A DNA stretch of 5,732 nucleotides, from contig JAEYXN010000123.1 of NCBI GenBank assembly GCA_023431285.1, forward strand, positions 1-5,732, read 5' to 3'. Both the position numbers and the translations under genes were made by a program. The stretch is from Bacteroidota bacterium. GTDB lineage: Bacteria; Bacteroidota; Bacteroidia; Cytophagales; Cyclobacteriaceae. This document shows positions 1 to 5,138 of the stretch, piece after piece; the first letter of the stretch is position 1; each line of letters opens with the position of its first letter. The notes below the pieces were generated by a model. It searched no databases and had not been told where the DNA came from. It saw only the letters and a list, made by a program, of their open reading frames with translations.

Positions 1-437
1 TCTCTCATAACGGATTGACTGTCTCCGTCAATTACAGCAGGCCTTCAGTGCGCGGACGGGTGATATTCGGGACGGAAGACGAAAAGGCCCTCCAGCCCTA
101 TGGAAAGTACTGGCGTCTTGGTGCTAATGAAGCCACAGAAATATCTTTCAGCAATGATGTGCTTTTCAACAACGAGGCATTGAAAGCTGGAACGTACAGA
201 ATATACGCGATCCCGGGGCCGGAGCGTTTTGAATTTATTCTCAACACTGAGCTTGGCAGATGGGGTGCTTTTGATCCTGATCCTTCAAAGGACATTCTCA
301 AAACCTATGTTCCCGTCGAAAAACGTTCTTCTCCGGTGGAGCAGTATACTATTACATTAAGAAAAGATGGTGACGCAATAGAAGCTGTGTTTGATTGGTC
401 TGATGTAAGACTCGCTGTTCCTGTCAAACTACAGTAA
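1..437 (+). CDS. DUF2911 domain-containing protein, 3' part (5' end outside window)
   Basis: The reading frame is open to the left edge (first full codon at base 3) and stops at 435-437, so this is the C-terminal 144 or so residues of a longer protein. A TTG at 15 could be read as a start, but it falls inside the conserved domain and is more likely an internal Leu. Visible family hallmarks are the YSRPSVRGR segment followed by IFG, the PYGKYWRLGANEAT block, AGTYRIYAIPG, and ELGRWGAFDPDPSKD, ending with a beta-strand-like FDWSDVRLAVPVKL. These match DUF2911, a beta-rich family common in Bacteroidota and usually exported; its biochemical role is not established. The missing N-terminus should hold a signal peptide. 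The next gene starts 53 bases downstream on the same strand. The family call is firm; function is unknown. Confidence 0.87.
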   Translation, partial: SHNGLTVSVNYSRPSVRGRVIFGTEDEKALQPYGKYWRLGANEATEISFSNDVLFNNEALKAGTYRIYAIPGPERFEFILNTELGRWGAFDPDPSKDILKTYVPVEKRSSPVEQYTITLRKDGDAIEAVFDWSDVRLAVPVKLQ

Positions 438-490
438 TGTCGCCTCCATGTTGGCAGTAACTTTTTAAGCTTACCGGAAACACCTGGATT

Positions 491-715
491 ATGAGTGGCG
501 CTTTTGTAAGAGAGACGGATGATCAATGGCTGTCGGATGTAGCACCCACATTAAATGCATTGGTTAATTTCCTCACCAGAGAGAACAATGGTATTCCCGT
601 TTATCTTCAAAAAAAGGAGACCGATGCCCATGGACGTGAGCTCTTCTTTATGAATAATGGCCTGATCTACGGGAAAGATGATCGCTCGACCTGGACCATT
701 GTGGATAGGCCATGA
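491..715 (+). CDS. Small conserved-type hypothetical protein, 74 aa
   Basis: This is a 74-residue soluble protein with no signal peptide, membrane segment or cysteine. It begins MSGAFVRETDDQWLSD. A mostly helical first half (VAPTLNALVNFLTREN) leads into a strand-like second half (GIPVYLQKKETD, ELFFMNNGLIYGKDD, STWTIVDRP). From memory, short proteins of this pattern (AFV...D-QWL...LTRENNG...NGL-Y-KDD) recur in Bacteroidota genomes, which supports it being real, but I know of no assigned function. The ATG at 491 has no Shine-Dalgarno sequence, as is normal in this phylum. It lies between the DUF2911 gene (53 bases upstream) and another small gene (125 bases downstream), all in the same direction. 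Confidence 0.72.
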   Translation: MSGAFVRETDDQWLSDVAPTLNALVNFLTRENNGIPVYLQKKETDAHGRELFFMNNGLIYGKDDRSTWTIVDRP

Positions 716-840
716 TATAAGCGGACGCGGTTATCGGGAAAGTTGTCCGCAGTAGTAGCTAAAGTATTGCAGAAAGGTCTTCCCAAAGGAATATTATCTC
801 ATGCGGTATCGTTTTTTTCTCTTTTCCGAAAAAACATGTT

Positions 841-1080
841 ATGAAGTACAGTGTTAAATCGGACGTTCTTCTCGTAGAACTTGACAGGAGTGAAATCATG
901 GACATCATGCCTGGTGATGAGCTCGAGGTTTCTCATCTCGAAACCACCTATACGTGGACAGAACAAGACAGACAATTTCTTGAAAGCAATCCTGATGCGC
1001 GCATCTTTGTAAAATTTGATAAGGCTTCCGGCACTTGTGAAGGAAGAGGTGTGGTCGTTGTGCCGCAGGAGGTATATTAA
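841..1080 (+). CDS. Hypothetical protein, 79 aa
   Basis: This 79-residue acidic protein is not recognised. It opens with two strand-like segments (MKYSVKSDVLLVELD, GDELEVSHLETTYTWT), then a short helix-like stretch (EQDRQFLESNPDA), then IFVKFDKASG and GRGVVVVPQEVY, suggesting a small beta-rich fold. There is no signal peptide or membrane helix; a single Cys is near residue 62. The ATG at 841 follows an A-rich leader (CCGAAAAAAC), typical for this phylum. Another ATG at 836 is out of frame. The stop codon abuts a strong terminator hairpin at 1081-1107, which supports this being a genuine transcribed gene and the last of its transcript. Function is unknown. Confidence 0.7.
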   Translation: MKYSVKSDVLLVELDRSEIMDIMPGDELEVSHLETTYTWTEQDRQFLESNPDARIFVKFDKASGTCEGRGVVVVPQEVY

Positions 1081-1107
1081 AAAAGCCTGGTGTTGGCCAG
1101 GCTTTTT
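1081..1107. terminator. Bidirectional intrinsic terminator between convergent genes
   Basis: The inverted repeat AAAAGCCTGG (1081-1090) pairs with CCAGGCTTTT (1097-1106) around a 6-base loop. On the plus strand the stem runs into TTTTT (1103-1107). On the minus strand it runs into a six-T run (complement of 1079-1084). It therefore can end transcripts both from the 841-1080 gene and from the FKBP gene, whose stop codon lies only 7 bases away. Confidence 0.9.
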
Positions 1108-1113
1108 ATCATG

Positions 1114-1869
1114 TTAATTTACTTTTAGCAACTCTACTTCGAAGATGAGAATCGAGTAGGGAGGTATTTGTCCTCCTGCGCCTCTTTCGCCATAGGCAAG
1201 GTGGTCAGGGATGTAGAGCATGAATTTATCACCCTCTTTCATCAGCTGCAGCGCCTCTGTCCAGCCTGGAATTACCTGCGTAACTCCGAACGTAACAGGT
1301 TCTCCGTCTTCAGAAGTATCGAATACTGTTCCGTCGACGAGTTTACCGGTGTAATGGACAGTAACCTGATTTTCAGCTGTTGGTTTCTTTCCTTTTCCTT
1401 CCTTCAACACTTCGTACTGTAATCCACTCGAAGTAACCTGAACTCCGGCTTTCTTTTTGTTTTCTTCCAGAAACTTGTTGTTCTCTTCTCTTACTTTCGC
1501 GCCTTTAGCTTCTACAGCTTTTTGCATATAGGTCTGAAAGGTCATCATCGCTTCCTGTTGTTCCATTCGTGAAGAATCGTTCACCAGTACATCGCGCAAC
1601 GCAGCGCTCATCGCATCTACGTCGAGAGAGTCAGCTCCCTGTGAGCGAAAGTTCGAAGCCATCAAAGTTCCGAGAGCGTAGCTGGCTTTTTTATGTTCAT
1701 TGTCCAGTAATACTTCTTTAGGTTTTTGCAGCTCCTGAATTTCAGATTGAAGTTTAGCTACCTCAGTACGCAGCTGATTGGCCTGGGCCTGCAGTTCTTT
1801 TTTCGATTGGGCATATAACCCTGGCGCTGCAAGCAGAGCCATAAAAACAATAATTAGTCGCATTTTCAT
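1114..1869 (-). CDS. Exported FKBP-type peptidyl-prolyl cis-trans isomerase
   Basis: Predicted 251-residue periplasmic folding enzyme that isomerises prolyl bonds. A signal peptide covers residues 1-20 (MKMRLIIVFMALLAAPGLYA, cut before Q21). A coiled coil with leucines at 26, 33, 40 and 47 follows, then an FKBP_N-type helical domain (about 53-145) and a C-terminal FKBP domain (about 150-249). FKBP active-site residues are visible: Y173 (HYTG), F183-D184, V199-I200, W203, Y226 (AYGERG), I235 and F243. The domain order resembles FkpA/Mip proteins, in which the N-terminal part makes dimers. I chose the ATG at 1869 (ATG at 1863 also possible) over a TTG at 1887, because the TTG would put six extra residues before the signal peptide and overlaps the likely promoter. 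The gene is convergent with its plus-strand neighbour and appears monocistronic. The family is certain; the exact ortholog is not. Confidence 0.95.
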   Translation of the reverse strand: MKMRLIIVFMALLAAPGLYAQSKKELQAQANQLRTEVAKLQSEIQELQKPKEVLLDNEHKKASYALGTLMASNFRSQGADSLDVDAMSAALRDVLVNDSSRMEQQEAMMTFQTYMQKAVEAKGAKVREENNKFLEENKKKAGVQVTSSGLQYEVLKEGKGKKPTAENQVTVHYTGKLVDGTVFDTSEDGEPVTFGVTQVIPGWTEALQLMKEGDKFMLYIPDHLAYGERGAGGQIPPYSILIFEVELLKVN

Positions 1870-1884
1870 TTGTTTAACAGGGCA

Positions 1885-1916
1885 CAAAGAAAGTAAAAAT
1901 CCTTTTCAGTGCCTAA
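1885..1916 (-). promoter_or_regulatory. Candidate promoter of the FKBP gene
   Basis: Read on the minus strand, TTTCTTTG (1892 down to 1885) matches the Bacteroidota -7 box TAnnTTTG except for T in place of A at position 2. A TTAG (1916 down to 1913), a 3-of-4 match to the -33 TTTG, lies 20 bases upstream, within the usual 19-21 spacing. It would start transcription about 10 bases before the ATG at 1869. The match is imperfect, so this is tentative. Confidence 0.4.
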
Positions 1917-2005
1917 CCGTAAGCGACCCAGGGAATTCTGTTCATTCCTGCCTTTTTCAATACAATTGCTCTCCCGGTTTTGCAATTCGTCGTTGATAAT
2001 CAATC

Positions 2006-2016
2006 TCCCGACGGGA
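2006..2016. repeat. Short perfect dyad TCCCG-A-CGGGA
   Basis: This 11-base perfect inverted repeat around a single central A sits in the middle of the divergent intergenic region. The spacing is too tight for an RNA hairpin, so if it means anything it would be a DNA-binding site for a dimeric regulator. A dyad this short can occur by chance. Confidence 0.25.
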
Positions 2017-2177
2017 ATCTTTCCTCTTGATGTTCCTCCTGTCGCTTCGACCCGGCTTCTCATATTTTTTTGTGCGCTAGTCTTCCATAAATTATTTGAA
2101 CCGCACTGGTGAAACCCTTCGGAGTACAGTCGCAACTGGCATCATATTGTAACACATTATGATTTGGGGCTCTGCTT

Positions 2178-2528
2178 ATGATGAAAATTACAATGCTTAC
2201 TGCGTTCCTGTTTGCTTCATTGGTCGCCATGGCGCAGGATCCTGAGTCGGAGATACAACCCACTCAGCGAAACACTGAGACTGGCGTGCGACGACAAGAG
2301 ATTCCAGGAACACTACGCAGGACAAATCCTGACTCCGAATTGAGGGTACTGGGTGGTCAGGATGAGACTTCGAACGAAAGAAACCTCTCTACGGATACTG
2401 TGACCGTTATCAGCCCTGCCGTTCTTCCCCCGGATGATCATTCAACCATTATTAACGATTATCCGAAACGTAGACAAGCAGACACTTTAGAAAGTCTGCC
2501 TGTCGCACCTCGTGAAACTGACCAATAA
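2178..2528 (+). CDS. Small exported, probably disordered protein of unknown function
   Basis: A 116-residue protein. Residues 1-19 form a clear signal peptide (MMKITMLTAFLFASLVAMA) cut before Q20. The mature 97 residues are rich in Thr, Ser, Pro, Asp, Glu and Arg. They contain no Cys, Trp or Phe and a single Tyr, and they look mostly disordered. Residues 37-56 contain an R-Q-E-I-P-x-x-L-x-R pattern resembling part of the secreted protein encoded at 3606-3974. Translation could begin at the ATG at 2178 or the adjacent one at 2181. The reductase gene starts 11 bases after the stop, so the two are probably co-transcribed. Location is inferred to be periplasmic or extracellular. I do not recognise a family and assign no function. 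Confidence 0.72.
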   Translation: MMKITMLTAFLFASLVAMAQDPESEIQPTQRNTETGVRRQEIPGTLRRTNPDSELRVLGGQDETSNERNLSTDTVTVISPAVLPPDDHSTIINDYPKRRQADTLESLPVAPRETDQ

Positions 2529-2539
2529 ATAAATCCAAT

Positions 2540-3568
2540 ATGGCGAAGAAGAATGATAATACAGGAGAACTACTTCAGTGGGTTGCTGCCGGTGCGGGAC
2601 TATTTTTGGTAGGGTCGGCCATTTACAATGAGCTCAATAAGTTTAACCTGGCCGGCAAGGTAGTTCTTGTGACCGGTGGATCGCGTGGTTTAGGACTTGA
2701 GCTCAGCCGACAGCTCGTGAAGAAAGGCGCGCGAGTCGGAATATGTGCGCGGACTGAAGACCAGCTGGAAAAGGCCAGGCAGGAACTTACTTCACTCGGT
2801 GGCGATGTACTTGCTTCGAAAGTTGATCTCACCAATCGTTCTGAAGTTAAGAAACTGATCAGTGATCTGATCAGATATTTTGGTCGCCTTGATGTCGTCG
2901 TGAATAATGCCGGTGTGATTCAGGTAGGCCCTGTTCAATCAATGGGGCTGAAGGATTATGAAGAAGCGATGGATGTCAACTTCTGGGCCTCTCTGTACAC
3001 CATGCATCATGCCCTGCCACACTTCCTTCGTCAGGGTGGGGGCCGAATCGTGAACATTACCTCTATTGGTGGAAAGATTGCCGTTCCGCATCTTCTTCCA
3101 TATAGTGCGAGCAAGTTCGCACTGGTCGGACTATCAGAAGGAATGCATGCTGAACTGAAACAACATAACATTCACGTGACAACAGTAGTACCGAATCTTA
3201 TCCGATCAGGCTCGCCGCGTAATGTTGTGGTGAAAGGTGATCATGAGAAAGAGTATGCATGGTTTAAGCATGCGGATTCTAATCCGTTACTATCACAGAG
3301 CGTGGATGTCGCTGCACGAAGGATCATCAAAGCGATTGAATACGGAGACACTGAGAGAGTGTTGGGGGCAACTGCGAAGATCGCTACCTTTTTGAATGGT
3401 CTTGCTCCATCGTGGGTCAGCACACTGCTCAGTCTGACAAATCAGTTTCTTCCTGTAAGCACAGGTGCAGATGTATCGGTGAAAGGTTACCAGGCGGAAT
3501 CAAAAAGATCCAAAGGCCCTGTGTCTTCGATTTCTGACAGACAGGCGGTGCGGAATAATGAAATGTAG
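2540..3568 (+). CDS. Membrane-anchored SDR family oxidoreductase
   Basis: A 342-residue short-chain dehydrogenase/reductase. After a short polar N-terminus, residues 11-29 (LLQWVAAGAGLFLVGSAIY) form a probable membrane anchor, leaving the catalytic domain most likely cytoplasmic. The Rossmann domain begins at about 38, with the TGGSRGLG cofactor motif (45-52), D96 in VDL, NNAG (122-125), N147, S175, and the YSASK catalytic motif with Y188 and K192. Arg49 and Arg71 suggest NADP(H) preference. A C-terminal extension (about 270-310) contains a hydrophobic segment, known in a subfamily of these enzymes. The usual PG after the YxxxK region is replaced by P218-N219. The ATG at 2540 follows an A/T-rich leader without a Shine-Dalgarno site. 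Substrate cannot be read from the sequence; a lipid or other hydrophobic substrate is an inference from the anchor. Confidence 0.93.
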   Translation: MAKKNDNTGELLQWVAAGAGLFLVGSAIYNELNKFNLAGKVVLVTGGSRGLGLELSRQLVKKGARVGICARTEDQLEKARQELTSLGGDVLASKVDLTNRSEVKKLISDLIRYFGRLDVVVNNAGVIQVGPVQSMGLKDYEEAMDVNFWASLYTMHHALPHFLRQGGGRIVNITSIGGKIAVPHLLPYSASKFALVGLSEGMHAELKQHNIHVTTVVPNLIRSGSPRNVVVKGDHEKEYAWFKHADSNPLLSQSVDVAARRIIKAIEYGDTERVLGATAKIATFLNGLAPSWVSTLLSLTNQFLPVSTGADVSVKGYQAESKRSKGPVSSISDRQAVRNNEM

Positions 3569-3590
3569 GCGGGTGGCTGGCATCGCTTTT

Positions 3591-3598
3591 TACATTTG
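3591..3598 (+). promoter_or_regulatory. Candidate -7 promoter box of the 3606 gene
   Basis: TACATTTG is a perfect match to the Bacteroidota -7 consensus TAnnTTTG and ends 7 bases before the ATG at 3606. No TTG-like -33 element is visible at the usual 19-21 base distance, which weakens the call. If used, the transcript would start within a few bases of the start codon. Confidence 0.45.
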
Positions 3599-3605
3599 GT
3601 AAATC

Positions 3606-3974
3606 ATGCGAGCTGTATTGATCTTTTCGGCATTCCTTTTAGTGAATTGCACGGTGTGGGGGCAAGTGATTCAGGATACTTTAGAATATACCCCCGATAC
3701 CTCAGAAGCGTCACAGCCGTCGGTGCCAGGTGAGCAGTCTCCGATACTTTCGGAAAACACTCCCGGAGCCGATGATCCATACATAAAGATTCAGCGCGAG
3801 GAGGTTCCTCTTTTTCTGCAAAGAATTCTTCAGGATGAAAAGTTTCGCGGATGGGAGAGTGGCGGCGTGTATAGAAATGATTCCGGTTCGATGTACAAGG
3901 TAGAGGTGAGAGACGGAATGAATAACCGGGATTATTATTTCGATAAAGAAGGATCGCTCCTCAGAGCAGAGTAA
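3606..3974 (+). CDS. Small exported protein with PepSY-like C-terminal region
   Basis: A 122-residue protein. Residues 1-19 are a signal peptide (MRAVLIFSAFLLVNCTVWG, cut before Q20). A Pro/Ser/Thr/acidic linker (20-58) follows, then a compact region from 59 to 122. That region reads IQREEVPLFLQRIL (helix), FRGWESGGVYR, SMYKVEVRDG and RDYYFDKEGSLLR (three strands). The helix plus strands ending in YYFDKEG resembles the repeat unit of PepSY-like periplasmic proteins of Bacteroidota (the DUF2874/BLIP-like group); only one unit is present. That family assignment is by pattern and unconfirmed. The gene has its own candidate promoter 7 bases upstream and is followed by a terminator at 4004-4027, so it may be monocistronic. 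Function is unknown; location is periplasmic or beyond. Confidence 0.78.
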   Translation: MRAVLIFSAFLLVNCTVWGQVIQDTLEYTPDTSEASQPSVPGEQSPILSENTPGADDPYIKIQREEVPLFLQRILQDEKFRGWESGGVYRNDSGSMYKVEVRDGMNNRDYYFDKEGSLLRAE

Positions 3975-4003
3975 ATCTTAATTTGTTTATAATCGACAAC
4001 CAC

Positions 4004-4027
4004 AAAGCCGGCGACCCCGGCTTTTTT
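4004..4027 (+). terminator. Intrinsic terminator abutting the DUF4421 start codon
   Basis: AAAGCCGG (4004-4011) pairs with CCGGCTTT (4017-4024) around the 5-base loop CGACC, and the T-run continues to 4027. This is a classic intrinsic terminator for the 3606-3974 gene. It ends three bases before the ATG at 4031, so it also lies in the leader of the next gene unless that gene's transcript begins after it. Confidence 0.8.
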
Positions 4028-4030
4028 CAT

Positions 4031-5089
4031 ATGAGGCTATCATTGTTATCTGGTTTGTGTTTTTTCATAATGTGGGTATGCCCGGACGCATCTGCGCAAG
4101 CCGACGATGCCTCTTTGTATGATTCGGCATACATCGAGTCTTACAATGGTCTCGTGATGCCAAGGTTCCTGGTGACTAGAAAATCTTCAGGAATGAGCTA
4201 CTCCAATCTTCGTGGCGGGTATTCACTCCGTTATCAGCCAAACACCACATTCAGTGTCGGTTTGGGATTCACCTACAGATTTGCAACGCTAAACCTCAGT
4301 GCGGGTGTTCTTAAGCCGCAGGAGTCACGAGGCTCCACACGAAATCTCGACGCGCAATTCCATACTTATGGACGTCGATTCGTCGGGGATTTCCTGATTC
4401 AGTTCTATAAAGGGTTTCATCTTCCCGACAGGAGGTTCGGTAATTCCACTCGCGAATTCTACGTACGACCCGATCTTGCTGTGGGTGCACTGGGTGGATC
4501 CGTCCAATATGTCCTTAATAATCGGAAGTTTTCATACAGGGCAGCGTTCCAGCAAACTGAATGGCAGAAAAAATCTGCGGGAACATTTCTGGTGGGTGTT
4601 GAACTTTTCATGGGGCGATTTCGTGCAGATAGTACAATTGTTCCACAGGAGTTGCAATCATTGGAGGTGGATGGAATGCGGAAGATGCGGTTTCTGGAGT
4701 TCGGCCCGAATGCTGGTTATGCGTACACATGGGTGTTCAAGAAGTTCTTTATCAATACGGGGGCAACGATAGGGCTAAATGCTGGTTTGAACCGTTACGA
4801 TGATGGTTCGGAAAAGGAAACGTTTGCAGGAGTAAGTCCTAACACTTCACTGAGGCTTTCGAGTGGCTACAATGTCCGTCAATGGGGAGTGAATGTTTTC
4901 TATCAGTCGCGGGCGCTCAGGCTTCCGCAGTTTCATAATCGCGTAGTGGCGATAAACGCGGGGACGCTGAGGGTTAATTTTATTTATCGTCTGCAGCCCA
5001 GCAACAAAATGAAGAAGTTGTTAAGACCTATTGAAAAGGTAGAGGAACACATTCTTGAGAAAGTAGAAGAATACCTTCCGCAGAATTAG
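4031..5089 (+). CDS. DUF4421 domain-containing outer-membrane beta-barrel protein
   Basis: A 352-residue protein. Residues 1-22 form a signal peptide (MRLSLLSGLCFFIMWVCPDASA, cut before Q23). The rest alternates short strands rich in Gly and aromatics, as in a beta-barrel. DUF4421 landmarks are YDSAYIESY (30-38), the SLRYQPNTTFSVGLGFTYR stretch (65-83), DAQFHTYGRRFVGDFLIQFYKGF (107-129), the YVRPDL segment (144-149) and FSYRAAFQQTEWQKKSAGTF (167-186). DUF4421 is a Bacteroidota family of predicted outer-membrane proteins with no established function. The last strand ends near residue 321; a 31-residue charged helical tail follows. I start at the ATG at 4031 because it gives a proper signal peptide. 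An upstream in-frame TTG at 3983 would translate through the terminator hairpin. Confidence 0.9.
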   Translation: MRLSLLSGLCFFIMWVCPDASAQADDASLYDSAYIESYNGLVMPRFLVTRKSSGMSYSNLRGGYSLRYQPNTTFSVGLGFTYRFATLNLSAGVLKPQESRGSTRNLDAQFHTYGRRFVGDFLIQFYKGFHLPDRRFGNSTREFYVRPDLAVGALGGSVQYVLNNRKFSYRAAFQQTEWQKKSAGTFLVGVELFMGRFRADSTIVPQELQSLEVDGMRKMRFLEFGPNAGYAYTWVFKKFFINTGATIGLNAGLNRYDDGSEKETFAGVSPNTSLRLSSGYNVRQWGVNVFYQSRALRLPQFHNRVVAINAGTLRVNFIYRLQPSNKMKKLLRPIEKVEEHILEKVEEYLPQN

Positions 5090-5102
5090 AATCACAATGA
5101 GT

Positions 5103-5135
5103 TTTGGGCAACCTGTTTGAAATATTTTAAATTTG
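5103..5135 (+). promoter_or_regulatory. Bacteroidota-type promoter of the response regulator gene
   Basis: TTTG at 5103-5106 (-33 element) and TAAATTTG at 5128-5135 (-7 element, perfect TAnnTTTG) are separated by 21 bases, within the known 19-21 range. The -7 box ends 3 bases before the ATG at 5139, so transcription should begin at or next to the start codon. It also shows that the gene has its own promoter rather than depending on the DUF4421 gene 49 bases upstream. Confidence 0.68.
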
Positions 5136-5138
5136 ATT

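Larger units (their letters stand above)
1870..2177. other. Divergent intergenic region, 308 bases
   Basis: This lies between the FKBP gene (leftward) and the 2178 gene (rightward), so it must carry both promoters. Apart from the candidate FKBP promoter at 1885-1916 and a short dyad at 2006-2016, I see nothing clear. TATGATTTG at 2159-2167 resembles a -7 box for the rightward gene but has one extra base between TA and TTTG. Open frames of 67-89 codons cross the region on both strands, but their translations look random and they overlap the FKBP start region, so I do not call genes. Confidence 0.6.

Noticed and set aside
721..750. Inverted repeat GCGGAC / GTCCGC after the 491-715 gene
   Set aside because: The stem is only 6 base pairs, the loop is 18 bases and no T-run follows, so it is not a credible intrinsic terminator.
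1909..2112. 67-codon plus-strand open frame in the intergenic region
   Set aside because: The translation looks random, and it is opposite another chance frame of similar length.
1866..2135. 89-codon minus-strand open frame running across the divergent intergenic region into the FKBP start
   Set aside because: It overlaps the FKBP start codon and candidate promoter, and its translation has no recognisable motif or signal peptide. It is best explained as a chance open frame.
3639..3650. Possible lipobox (LVNC) in the signal peptide of the 3606 protein
   Set aside because: Asn just before the Cys does not fit the lipobox, and a standard signal peptidase I site (VWG before Q20) follows. I treat it as a soluble exported protein.
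3983..4030. TTG start at 3983 giving a longer DUF4421 protein
   Set aside because: It would add 16 residues before the signal peptide, encoded by the terminator hairpin. The ATG at 4031 gives a normal signal peptide.
4476..4772. 98-codon plus-strand open frame inside the DUF4421 gene
   Set aside because: It is entirely nested in a well-supported gene in another frame, with a Trp/Cys/Ser/Arg-rich translation typical of a frame shadow.
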